Positions 1-7,386 of a DNA stretch of 48,401 bases are shown here, in pieces (position 1 is the stretch's first letter; each line of letters starts with the position of its first letter). The DNA comes from an uncultured Porphyromonadaceae bacterium (GTDB lineage: Bacteria; Bacteroidota; Bacteroidia; Bacteroidales; Muribaculaceae), in contig CAMWNT010000004.1 in assembly GCA_947175695.1 (NCBI GenBank), positions 1 through 48,401 of the forward strand, written 5' to 3'. The notes under the pieces were generated by a model. It searched no databases. It was not told the DNA's origin and worked only from the letters and a program-made list of their open reading frames with translations. The position numbers were made by a program, and so were the translations under genes.

Positions 1-7
1 TCTCTAT

Positions 8-40
8 TCGTCGGCAGCGTCAGAAGTGAATAAGAGACAG
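8..40 (+). other. Nextera transposase adapter remnant (artefact)
   Basis: Positions 8-21 read TCGTCGGCAGCGTC and 22-40 match AGATGTGTATAAGAGACAG, the Illumina Nextera read-1 adapter including the Tn5 mosaic end. Only two bases differ (T to A at 25 and 29), so 31 of 33 agree. This is library sequence fused to the contig end, not genomic DNA. Bases 1-7 are also suspect. Genomic sequence begins at about 41. Confidence 0.97.
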
Positions 41-41
41 C

Positions 42-125
42 TACACCCACCTCCAGACATCCGAAATCCGCGACATCTACGCCCGCGCTCATCCACACGG
101 CCGCAAAAACTCAGATAGCGAATAA
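42..125 (+). CDS. Tyrosine recombinase XerC/XerD family, C-terminal fragment
   Basis: The frame from 42 reads YTHLQTSEIRDIYARAHPHG and ends at TAA 123-125, 27 residues in all. The tyrosine-threonine-histidine start followed by a short helix ending in AHP is the extreme C-terminus of XerC/XerD-type integrases. There the tyrosine is the nucleophile that attacks DNA during chromosome-dimer resolution. The rest of the gene lies beyond the contig end, hidden by the adapter. In Bacteroidales a xerC-like gene commonly sits directly upstream of hpf, as here. Assignment to XerC rather than another tyrosine recombinase is inference from that order. Confidence 0.75.
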   Translation, partial: YTHLQTSEIRDIYARAHPHGRKNSDSE

Positions 126-205
126 TTCACGGCGTTCTCAACGCGCTCGGCAAACTATGAGAAAAAAAAATGTTGATTGCAGAACTGTAATTCAAGATTT
201 TTTGT

Positions 206-213
206 TACTTTTG
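206..213 (+). promoter_or_regulatory. Candidate -7 box upstream of hpf
   Basis: TACTTTTG fits the Bacteroidota -7 consensus TAnnTTTG. It lies in an AT-rich stretch within the 287 bp gap between the recombinase and hpf. No clean -33 TTTG box is present at 19-21 bp. If used, it gives a leader of about 190 nt that is markedly GC-rich (220-380); I recognise no known RNA in that leader. Confidence 0.45.
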
Positions 214-412
214 TAAAACTCTACTCCCCGCCTCCCTTTCTCCCGACGAGACACGCCCGGTCACGCCCGGTCTCACCCGAGCCATCCGAACATCCCGCGA
301 GGATATCGGCGGGAACACAGGCCACATAAAATCAGCCACGCTGACTGACGCCCCGACTATCACGCCGCCATCCTCTAGACACAAGTGTATAACCTTTAAA
401 ACCACATCGACT

Positions 413-706
413 ATGGTAGCAAAAATCAATGCCGTACACTTCGACATCACTGAACGTCTGAGCAGTTTCATCCATAAGAAAGTCGACAAACTATTCCGTC
501 GATTCGACTTCATCGCCGAAACAGAAGTGACCCTCAAGGTTGTAAAGCCTGAAACTTCCAACAACAAAGAGGCACAGATCAAGCTCCATGTGCCTGCATC
601 GCCCGAACTCTTTGCATCCAAGACCTGCGACACTTTCGAAGAAGCTGTCGACCTCTGTCTCGAGGCTCTTGAGCGCCAGCTCGAAAAGATCAAAGAGAAG
701 AAATAA
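413..706 (+). CDS. hpf: Ribosome hibernation-promoting factor, short form (HPF/RaiA)
   Basis: This 97-residue protein has the beta-alpha-beta-beta-beta-alpha layout of the S30AE/RaiA family. The N-terminus (MVAKINAVHFDITERLSSFI) matches the first strand and helix, and a basic lysine-rich helix ends the protein. It has no C-terminal dimerisation extension, so it is the short form. Family members bind the 30S decoding centre, block mRNA and tRNA, and store ribosomes during stationary phase or starvation. The gene is preceded by a XerC-type recombinase end, the usual Bacteroidales neighbour. It is followed after 58 bp by a sugar-nucleotide isomerase rather than the tRNA and tuf genes often found there. 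The ATG at 413 is the only sensible start. Confidence 0.93.
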   Translation: MVAKINAVHFDITERLSSFIHKKVDKLFRRFDFIAETEVTLKVVKPETSNNKEAQIKLHVPASPELFASKTCDTFEEAVDLCLEALERQLEKIKEKK

Positions 707-764
707 GTGACGCATAAACGCCTCACGCATCTGCGATTACGAATAATCCCCACGAGTTGAGACA

Positions 765-1223
765 ATGACACCGCTCGACAACGTAAGAATACTTGAATTC
801 CCCGGCGTGGCTGACCCTGCCCGGGGAATTCTTAATGTCATCGAACGCGTCAGATTCGACCGTCTGCTCCCCTCGGGCGAGACTGAGCCTTATCACTTCC
901 CTATCAAGCGAGTGTTCTATATCCACGCTGTGCCGGAAGGAGGCGTCAGAGGCGGACACGCCCACACGAGCAACTGCGAAGTGCTCATCTGCATCGCCGG
1001 AGCTTTCACTCTGACCCTGACCGACTCGCGACGCGAAATGACCCGGCGTTTCGACGACCCCTCCCACGGGATTGTCATCCCCCCCGACGTATGGACCCAT
1101 ATGCGCGACTTCGCACCCGGCACCATCCTGCTTGTGCTCTGCTCCGAAGAGTACAGCGAGGAAGGATATATCCACAACTTCAACGAATTCCGTCGACATA
1201 TCGACACCAAATATCCATCATGA
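765..1223 (+). CDS. dTDP-sugar 3,4-ketoisomerase, FdtA/QdtA-like (WxcM-like cupin)
   Basis: A 152-residue single-domain cupin. The motif RGGHAH (histidines 65 and 67) corresponds to the paired active-site histidines of FdtA/QdtA, which move the keto group of dTDP-4-keto-6-deoxyglucose from C4 to C3. The start VRILEFPGVADPARGILNVI and the 'VFYIHAVPEGGVRGGHAH' region are typical. The next gene, a PLP aminotransferase, overlaps it by ATGA (1220-1223) and would aminate the 3-keto product, so the pair should make a dTDP-3-amino-3,6-dideoxyhexose. No N-acetyltransferase or rml genes are in the window. Galacto or gluco stereochemistry cannot be read from sequence by eye. Confidence 0.85.
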   Translation: MTPLDNVRILEFPGVADPARGILNVIERVRFDRLLPSGETEPYHFPIKRVFYIHAVPEGGVRGGHAHTSNCEVLICIAGAFTLTLTDSRREMTRRFDDPSHGIVIPPDVWTHMRDFAPGTILLVLCSEEYSEEGYIHNFNEFRRHIDTKYPS

Positions 1224-2374
1224 CTGAGGATCGCAACATCGTTTTTCTTGATCTCGCGGAATCCAACCGCCAATATGCCGACCGACTCAAAGCCGCCGCT
1301 CAAAGAGTGATCGATTCCGGCCGGTTTCTGTGCGGCCCGGAGACATCGGCTCTCGAATCGGAAATCGCAACGCGGCTCGGCGCCACCCGCGCCATCGCCG
1401 TCAGCAACGGTCTCGACGCTATCCGACTCATATTCCGCGCCCTGATCGAGGAAGGACGACTCCGACCGGGCGATGAAGTGATTGTCCCGGCAAATACGTT
1501 CATTGCATCGGTGCTCCCCGTCACTGAGCTCGGCCTGCGCGCCATCGCAGCCCCGGCCGATCCCGCCACCCACAATATCGACTTCTCCCGAATAGAATCA
1601 TTCGTCACTCCCGCCACTCGCGCCCTGTTGCTCGTGCATCTCTACGGATCTCCCTGTTGGGACGCAGAAGTCTGCAGCCGACTCCGCGACAAGGGCATTC
1701 TCATCATCGAAGACTGCGCGCAGGCGCTCGGCGCGGAAGCCGCTACAGAAGGCTTCCACGGCTCCCGTCAATGCGGCGCTCTCGGCGACGCGGCCGCCAT
1801 CAGCTTCTATCCGACCAAAAACCTCGGCGCCCTCGGCGATGCCGGAATGGTCGTCACCTCCGACATCCGTCTGGCCGACGACATCCGAACTCTCGCCAGC
1901 TATGGCTCCGACCGCCGCTACCACAACGTCATGCGCGGCTACAACAACCGTATCGACGAGCTCCAGGCAGCCTTCCTGCGCGTCAAGCTCCCATTCCTCG
2001 ATGAGGAAAACGACCGCCGACGCGCCGCCGCCGACATCTATCGCGCCCGAATCGCCCATCCCGAGGTCGGGCTGCCTGCATTCCTCGACAACACCCGGCA
2101 AGTCTGGCATCAGTTTGTCGTCACTTCCCCACGCCGTGACGCCCTTCGCGAATATCTGCTATCCAAGGGAATCCCGACCGACATACATTACCCCGTCGCG
2201 CCCCACGACCAACCATGCTACGAAGGCTATTTCACCGGCGACACGCTCCACGAAGCCACCCGACTGGCATCACGCATCATAAGCCTTCCCATTGCCAACA
2301 TTTCCCCTGCCGACGCCGAATATATCGCCGACATCATCAACACTTTCCCAACCTCCGAAAATGGCAACGACTGA
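1220..2374 (+). CDS. DegT/DnrJ/EryC1/StrS sugar aminotransferase (FdtB/QdtB-like)
   Basis: A 384-residue PLP enzyme of the sugar aminotransferase family. The cofactor lysine is K200 in SFYPTKNLGALGDAG. Upstream landmarks are the substrate-binding ANTFIASVLPV segment and the PLP-ring motif IIEDCAQALGA. The ATG at 1220 overlaps the stop of the upstream ketoisomerase (ATGA), showing translational coupling; an in-frame ATG at 1091 lies inside that gene and is rejected. The likely reaction is transamination of the 3-keto sugar nucleotide from glutamate to a 3-amino-3,6-dideoxyhexose for surface glycans. Its end overlaps the mltG start by 14 bp, so these genes form an operon. A generic 4-aminotransferase role is possible, but the ketoisomerase neighbour favours C3. 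Confidence 0.88.
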   Translation: MTEDRNIVFLDLAESNRQYADRLKAAAQRVIDSGRFLCGPETSALESEIATRLGATRAIAVSNGLDAIRLIFRALIEEGRLRPGDEVIVPANTFIASVLPVTELGLRAIAAPADPATHNIDFSRIESFVTPATRALLLVHLYGSPCWDAEVCSRLRDKGILIIEDCAQALGAEAATEGFHGSRQCGALGDAAAISFYPTKNLGALGDAGMVVTSDIRLADDIRTLASYGSDRRYHNVMRGYNNRIDELQAAFLRVKLPFLDEENDRRRAAADIYRARIAHPEVGLPAFLDNTRQVWHQFVVTSPRRDALREYLLSKGIPTDIHYPVAPHDQPCYEGYFTGDTLHEATRLASRIISLPIANISPADAEYIADIINTFPTSENGND

Positions 2375-3455
2375 TTCCCGACCCGCCGGCAACACTTCGC
2401 GCCGACACACCGCTCTCTGGATCGCGCTCGCAATCTTCGGCGCCCTCATCATCGCCGCCGCGATATTTATAGGCCCATTCTGCCTGACCTCCTCGGCCAG
2501 AGATGTTGTCATCCGCATACCCAAGGCCGCAACTCCGACCACTCTGCGCGACTCCCTCGGAAAATATTTCGACTCCGCCTATGCCGACCGCACCCTAAAG
2601 GCCTTCAATGCCCTCGGACGCACCCCGGCACAACGATTCGGCGCTTATGAGATTCCGGAAGGATCATCGCCGGTCGAAGCGGCAAGAATTCTCTCGAGAG
2701 GGGCACAGACACCCGTCAGATTCACAATCAACGGCGTCCGCCTCCTCGACTCCTTTCTACCCCTCGTCGCCGCCAAATTCAACTTCTCAGCCTCCGAACT
2801 CGCAGAAGCCGTCGGCGATCCCGAACTCCTGTCGCAATACGGGCTGACCCCGGAGCAGGCTCCCGACCTCTTCCTCAACGACACCTACTTTTTATACTGG
2901 ACCGTCACCCCTCGGCAACTTATCGAAAAACTCGGCGACAACTACCGCCGGCTCTGGAATGCCGAAAACCGTGCCAAAGCCGACTCGCTCGGACTCACCC
3001 CGGCCGAAATAATGACGATCGCATCCATTGTCGACGAAGAGACGCAAGTGGCCTCCGAAAAAGGACGCATCGGCCGACTATATATCAACCGTCTCCACAA
3101 AGGGATGCGGCTGCAGGCCGACCCTACGGTCAAATACGCCCTCAAAGACTTCTCGATCCGGAGAATCACCGGCCAACACCTCTCGGCTCCCGGCCCATAC
3201 AACACATATCGTGTCGACGGCCTTCCCCCGGGCCCGATCCGCACAACTTCGGCCGCCACAGTGCAGGCCATACTCGACTCGGCTCCCTCCGACGACATCT
3301 ACATGTGTGCCAAAGAAGATTTCTCCGGCTCCCACAACTTCACCTCCGACTATCAGCAGCATCTCGAGAACGCCCGACGCTATCAGAAAGCACTTGACGA
3401 ACGCAACATCACATCCCAACCCTCCTCAACCCCCGATTCAATCCCCGCCAACTGA
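2361..3455 (+). CDS. mltG: Endolytic murein transglycosylase MltG (YceG family)
   Basis: A 364-residue inner-membrane protein: basic cytoplasmic N-terminus, one membrane span at about residues 19-40, then the periplasmic YceG domain. Diagnostic motifs are IASIVDEETQ (catalytic glutamate in SIVxxET, about E227), LQADPTVKYAL, APGPYNTYRVDGLPPGPI and a late SGSHNF segment. MltG cuts nascent glycan strands beside the synthases and so sets chain length. The chosen ATG at 2361 gives a short basic leader before the span; the in-frame ATG at 2292 would add residues encoded inside the upstream aminotransferase. It overlaps that gene by 14 bp and is followed after 25 bp by a DUF4421 gene. Confidence 0.92.
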   Translation: MATTDSRPAGNTSRRHTALWIALAIFGALIIAAAIFIGPFCLTSSARDVVIRIPKAATPTTLRDSLGKYFDSAYADRTLKAFNALGRTPAQRFGAYEIPEGSSPVEAARILSRGAQTPVRFTINGVRLLDSFLPLVAAKFNFSASELAEAVGDPELLSQYGLTPEQAPDLFLNDTYFLYWTVTPRQLIEKLGDNYRRLWNAENRAKADSLGLTPAEIMTIASIVDEETQVASEKGRIGRLYINRLHKGMRLQADPTVKYALKDFSIRRITGQHLSAPGPYNTYRVDGLPPGPIRTTSAATVQAILDSAPSDDIYMCAKEDFSGSHNFTSDYQQHLENARRYQKALDERNITSQPSSTPDSIPAN

Positions 3456-3480
3456 AGCATCGCCCATCCCGACCGCCAAC

Positions 3481-4701
3481 ATGACCCGATTCAATATCTA
3501 TCTTCTCGCTATTCTGACTTCTATAATTCTGATGCCGCTGACGGCTCATGCCGGCGACGACATCACCCGACGACTGACAACCACCGCCACCGATATCATC
3601 CAACGATCCGATTCCGACTCGATATCGATGAGACTCTCTACCCTCACGACAGATTCGACCGCCGAAGCCGAACGTCTCGACTCCATCCGCCGCCACGACC
3701 GCAATTGGTGGCGACTCGCATGGAAAGGGGAACTCGACATGCACGACACGACCGTCTACTACCCCCGATTCATCAAATTCTGTGTCGACGTCTACAATTG
3801 GGGCGACAAGACTTTCAACTCCTACGACACGACATACGTAGTCGGCACCGGCCGGAAATGGAAAACCCGCATCGCCTTCGACGCCTGGACCGACTCCTAC
3901 CATATGAATCTCAATCGCAAGATGCCCATCACGCTGATATCCACTCCGTATACCAGCGCCGGAGTATTCCTGCACTATATGGCCGTCAGCATCAACTATA
4001 CTCTCGACCTCTCGAATCTCTTCTTCAACAAACCCGTCAACCACAGCAAATTCGAATTCGGATTCAACACAGCCCGCTTTAATGTCGATCTCGCGATCAA
4101 CTCCAACACCGGAGGAAGCAACATCCGCACATTCGGCGACTATCGCAAGAGCCATCTATTCAACCAATACTTCTCCGGCGTCAATCTTCATTCCTTCACG
4201 GCCGATCTATATTACTACTTCAACAACCGCCGCTATGCCAACGGGGCGGCCTATTACTACTCGAAATTTCAAAGGAAGAGCGCCGGATCTTTTATCCTCG
4301 GCTTCAGCTATGCCTATGAGGATATCGGGCTCGACTTCACCCAACTTCCCGACTACCTCATTCCCTACATGAAAGTGGAGATGAGGGATTATAAATTCAA
4401 CTACCACAACTATTGCCTGCTATTCGGCTATGGGTTCAACTGGGTGATAACCCCGAGGCTACTCTATAATATCACGATCATGCCCTCGGTCGGAGTGATG
4501 CATTGCACCGAAGACTCCTACGAAGGCTCCAGCAAGATGCTTTCGCTCAATGCCAAAGGCCGCATGTCGCTGACCTATAACCACAATGACTTCTTTTTAT
4601 GCCTTATCGGAAAAGCCGATGGCCATTTGTATAAGACGGGGCATCTCGCTGTGTTCAATGCCATTGAGAACGCTTCGCTATCGCTCGGCATCCGCTTCTG
4701 A
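3481..4701 (+). CDS. DUF4421 family outer-membrane-like protein
   Basis: A 406-residue protein with a signal peptide (hydrophobic residues 5-20, likely cut after TAHA at 24). The mature part alternates aromatic and polar residues in short strands, as in a beta-barrel (DLYYYFNNRRYANGAAYYYS), and ends LSLGIRF with a terminal phenylalanine, typical of barrel proteins. The segments TTYVVGTGRKWKTRIAFDAW and KSAGSFILGFSYAYE resemble the Bacteroidales DUF4421 family, whose function is unknown. The start at 3481 gives the signal peptide; the long in-frame extension upstream is inside mltG. It closes an apparent hpf-to-DUF4421 transcription unit and is followed by a nonamer array and a two-way terminator. 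Confidence 0.8.
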   Translation: MTRFNIYLLAILTSIILMPLTAHAGDDITRRLTTTATDIIQRSDSDSISMRLSTLTTDSTAEAERLDSIRRHDRNWWRLAWKGELDMHDTTVYYPRFIKFCVDVYNWGDKTFNSYDTTYVVGTGRKWKTRIAFDAWTDSYHMNLNRKMPITLISTPYTSAGVFLHYMAVSINYTLDLSNLFFNKPVNHSKFEFGFNTARFNVDLAINSNTGGSNIRTFGDYRKSHLFNQYFSGVNLHSFTADLYYYFNNRRYANGAAYYYSKFQRKSAGSFILGFSYAYEDIGLDFTQLPDYLIPYMKVEMRDYKFNYHNYCLLFGYGFNWVITPRLLYNITIMPSVGVMHCTEDSYEGSSKMLSLNAKGRMSLTYNHNDFFLCLIGKADGHLYKTGHLAVFNAIENASLSLGIRF

Positions 4702-4707
4702 GCGGCG

Positions 4708-4761
4708 GATAGCTGAGATAGCTAAGATAGCCAGAATAGCTGAGATAGCTGAGATAACAAT
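4708..4761 (+). repeat. Post-stop 9-bp tandem array, consensus GATAGCTGA
   Basis: Six head-to-tail 9-bp units begin 7 bp after the DUF4421 stop: GATAGCTGA, GATAGCTAA, GATAGCCAG, AATAGCTGA, GATAGCTGA, GATAACAAT. Read in the frame of the upstream gene the units are GAT-AGC-TRA, giving in-frame stops at 4714, 4723, 4741 and 4750; a second frame contains TAG in the same units. The array at 27546-27626 has the same consensus and the same codon phase relative to its upstream gene. Confidence 0.9.
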
Positions 4762-4781
4762 TCGGCTTTATAAGAAAAAAG

Positions 4782-4815
4782 AATCCCCGCGACGGCCGAG
4801 GCTATCGCGGGGATT
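4782..4815. terminator. Bidirectional intrinsic terminator between DUF4421 and pnp
   Basis: AATCCCCGCGA (4782-4792) pairs with TCGCGGGGATT (4805-4815), an 11-bp perfect stem with a 12-nt loop. It is followed by TTCTATCTTT on the + strand and flanked by AAGAAAAAAG on the left, which reads as a T-rich tail on the - strand. It sits between convergent genes and can stop both. Confidence 0.9.
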
Positions 4816-4845
4816 TTCTATCTTTAGGATCTATGATCCGACTTA

Positions 4846-7176
4846 TCAATCTTCAGTATTGATCTTCAGATCGGCGAAGGGGCGGTTGCCGCCGTTGCGC
4901 TGCGGACGCTGTCCTTCGCGACGCGAACCACGCTCCGCACCTTCGCGACGCGGGCCACGCTGACCTTCGCGGCGGGGTGCACGGTCGCCGCCTTCGCGAC
5001 GCGGACGAGCCTCACGCTCCACATAGCCTTCGGGCTTCTCTGTCAGCACACGCATCGACAGGCGATACTTGCCGGTCTTCTTATCGATTTCGATGAGTTT
5101 CACCTTCACCTTATCGCCCTCCTTGATTCCGCTCTGCTCCATCGAATCAAGACGATTCCAGGAGATCTCGGAAATATGGAGGAGTCCGTCGCGGCCGGGC
5201 ATGAACTCTACAAACGCGCCAAAATCGAGAATCGAGCGCACTGTGCCTTCATACACCTCGCCCTCCTCGGGCTGAGCGACGATAGCCTTGATGCGAGCCA
5301 GGGCGGCATCGATGCCGGCGCGATCCTTAGATGCGATCTCGACGCGGCCTACGCCCGTCTTTTCATCTTCATCGATAGAGATGGTTGTGCCGGTCTCTTC
5401 CTGCATGGCCTGGATCACCTTGCCCTGCGGGCCGATCACTGCGCCGATCATCTCTTTCGGGATCTCGATAGTCACCAGACGCGGCACATGAAGCTTATAG
5501 TCCTCGCGGGCGGCGGGGATTGTCTCGGCGATCTTGCCGAGGATATGAAGACGTCCCTGGCGGGCCTGCTCGAGCGCTTTTTCAAGCACTTCATAGCTCA
5601 GGCCGTCGACCTTGATATCCATCTGAGTGGCGGTAATACCGTTCTCTGTGCCGGTCACCTTGAAGTCCATGTCGCCGAGATGGTCTTCATCGCCAAGGAT
5701 ATCGGAGAGGATTGCATATTTGACATTGTTAGTGTCGGAGATCAGACCCATTGCCACACCGGCCACGGGGCGCTTCATCTTGACGCCGGCATCGAGCAGG
5801 GCGAGTGTGCCGCCGCAGACAGTGGCCATCGACGACGAGCCGTTGGATTCAAGGATATCGCTGACGATACGGCAGGTATAGGGGAAGCCGTCGGGGAACA
5901 TTCTCTTCAGGGCGCGATGAGCGAGATTGCCGTGGCCGATCTCGCGACGGCCTACGCCACGCTGCGGACGAGCCTCGCCTGTCGAGAAGGGGGGGAAGTT
6001 ATAGTGGAGCAGGAAGCGCTCTTTGCTCTGATTGAGCACATCGTCGACGATCTTTTCGTCGAGAGTTGTGCCGAGCGTGGCTGTGACGAGCGACTGAGTC
6101 TCGCCACGTGTGAAGATAGCCGATCCGTGGGGGCCGGGGATATAGTCGACTTCACACCAGATCGGGCGGATCTCGGTGGTCTTACGGCCGTCGAGGCGGA
6201 TACCCTCGTCGAGCACACAGCGGCGCATGGCCTCCTTCTCGACATCGTGGTAATAGCGCTTCACCATTGCGATGCGCTGATCTTCGTTATAGAGAGCGAG
6301 TTGTTCCTCGGTCATTTCGGGGAGCGACTCGATATATTCGTCGCGGATGGCCTTGAACGAGTCATTGCGCCAGTGCTTGTCGGCGCTGCCGGCCTTGGCA
6401 ATGGCGTAAGCCTTGTCATAGCACTTCTCACGCACATCGGCGCGGAGAGCGTCGTCGTTGATTTCGTGACAATACTCACGCTTTGTCTCCTTGCCCGCCT
6501 CCTTCATGAGTTCGATCTGAGCCAGGCAATGCTTCTTGATTTCGGCATGAGCCACTTTGAGAGCTTCGAGAAGATCGGCTTCCGACACTTCATTCATCTC
6601 GCCCTCGACCATCATGATGTTGTCGTAGGTTGCACCCACCATCAGCTCGATGTCGGCGCGTTCGATCTGTTCGAATGTAGGATTGATCACCCACTCGCCG
6701 TCGACACGGGCCACTCTCACTTCCGAGATCGGGCCGTTGAAGGGGATGTCGGAGCATGCCAGCGCCGCTGAGGCTGCGATGCCTGCCAGAGCGTCGGGAG
6801 CGTCATGCTCGTCGGCTGAATAAAGGGTGACGTTGACGAATGTCTCGGCGTGATAGTTGTCCGGGAAAAGCGGACGCAACACACGGTCGACAAGACGGGA
6901 AGTGAGGATCTCGTAATCGCTCGCTCTGCCCTCTCTTTTGAGGAAGCCGCCGGGATAGCGCCCGATGGAGGCGTACTTTTCTTTGTATTCTACTGTGAGG
7001 GGCATGAAATCCACTCCTTCATTGGCCTCCTGAGCGGAGCAGACTGTAGCGAGGAGCATGGTGTTGCCCATGCGCACCTCGACTGCGCCGTCGGCCTGCT
7101 TGGCGAGTTTGCCAGTCTCGATCGTGATCTGGCGACCGTCGCCCAGGTCGATGGTCTTTTTTACCGGTTTAAGCAT
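4846..7176 (-). CDS. pnp: Polyribonucleotide nucleotidyltransferase (PNPase)
   Basis: A 776-residue exoribonuclease that degrades RNA 3' to 5' using phosphate. Order: first RNase PH domain, all-helical linker, second RNase PH domain ([21 protein letters not shown]; catalytic aspartates in [15 protein letters not shown]), KH domain ([18 protein letters not shown]), S1 domain ([20 protein letters not shown]). The start at 7176 ([17 protein letters not shown]) matches the family; the open frame extends 31 codons further upstream but that stretch is arginine-rich and lies in the leader. Oddly, the last 60 or so residues form an arginine/glycine-rich tail with four RREG units, absent from standard PNPase. 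The gene is monocistronic between a divergent promoter region and a two-way terminator. Confidence 0.97.
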   Translation of the reverse strand: MLKPVKKTIDLGDGRQITIETGKLAKQADGAVEVRMGNTMLLATVCSAQEANEGVDFMPLTVEYKEKYASIGRYPGGFLKREGRASDYEILTSRLVDRVLRPLFPDNYHAETFVNVTLYSADEHDAPDALAGIAASAALACSDIPFNGPISEVRVARVDGEWVINPTFEQIERADIELMVGATYDNIMMVEGEMNEVSEADLLEALKVAHAEIKKHCLAQIELMKEAGKETKREYCHEINDDALRADVREKCYDKAYAIAKAGSADKHWRNDSFKAIRDEYIESLPEMTEEQLALYNEDQRIAMVKRYYHDVEKEAMRRCVLDEGIRLDGRKTTEIRPIWCEVDYIPGPHGSAIFTRGETQSLVTATLGTTLDEKIVDDVLNQSKERFLLHYNFPPFSTGEARPQRGVGRREIGHGNLAHRALKRMFPDGFPYTCRIVSDILESNGSSSMATVCGGTLALLDAGVKMKRPVAGVAMGLISDTNNVKYAILSDILGDEDHLGDMDFKVTGTENGITATQMDIKVDGLSYEVLEKALEQARQGRLHILGKIAETIPAAREDYKLHVPRLVTIEIPKEMIGAVIGPQGKVIQAMQEETGTTISIDEDEKTGVGRVEIASKDRAGIDAALARIKAIVAQPEEGEVYEGTVRSILDFGAFVEFMPGRDGLLHISEISWNRLDSMEQSGIKEGDKVKVKLIEIDKKTGKYRLSMRVLTEKPEGYVEREARPRREGGDRAPRREGQRGPRREGAERGSRREGQRPQRNGGNRPFADLKINTED

Positions 7177-7231
7177 AAAATCTTTATTGTTTTCTTTCGC
7201 TGCGTTCTGTCGGGACGCCCGGCCTTCAACG

Positions 7232-7252
7232 CCGGCGGGGCATCGCCGCCGG
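7232..7252 (-). promoter_or_regulatory. Stem-loop in the pnp 5' leader
   Basis: CCGGCGG (7232-7238) pairs with CCGCCGG (7246-7252), a 7-bp GC-only stem with a 7-nt loop. It lies about 55 nt upstream of the pnp start and inside the transcript predicted from the -7 box at 7296-7303. In E. coli pnp, a leader hairpin is the target of RNase III and PNPase autoregulation; similarity of role here is inference only. Confidence 0.45.
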
Positions 7253-7295
7253 AGCCGGAGGATAAGCACCGACTGTGTTTACTGCATATTTTCTG

Positions 7296-7303
7296 CAAAG
7301 ATA
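7296..7303 (-). promoter_or_regulatory. pnp promoter -7 box
   Basis: CAAAGATA on the + strand reads TATCTTTG on the - strand, matching TAnnTTTG. The -33 region is weak (ATTGGG near 7321-7327). Transcription would start at about 7288-7291, leaving a leader of about 112 nt that contains the 7232-7252 hairpin. Confidence 0.6.
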
Positions 7304-7347
7304 ATCATTTATGACCTTTCTCCCAATGTTTTTCACCTATTTTTTGC

Positions 7348-7355
7348 TAACTTTG
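7348..7355 (+). promoter_or_regulatory. -7 box for the lipoprotein gene at 7387
   Basis: TAACTTTG matches TAnnTTTG and lies 31 bp before the ATG at 7387. The -33 position holds only a T-rich run (7328-7333). It is divergent from the pnp promoter within the same 210-bp gap. Confidence 0.6.
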
Positions 7356-7386
7356 TGCCAATTATTTTTTCTAAAGTTTTCCAATC

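Noticed and set aside
707-764. tRNA gene expected after hpf
   Set aside because: The 58-bp gap is too short and has no cloverleaf or T-loop sequence.
5176-6771. Open frame of about 530 codons on the + strand opposite pnp
   Set aside because: It is the complement of PNPase, whose domains and motifs are unambiguous. The translation is rich in L, H, D and A, as expected of an antisense shadow.
7177-7269. Longer PNPase start 31 codons upstream
   Set aside because: The extra residues are arginine-rich, overlap the leader hairpin and do not fit PNPase. The ATG at 7176 matches the family N-terminus.
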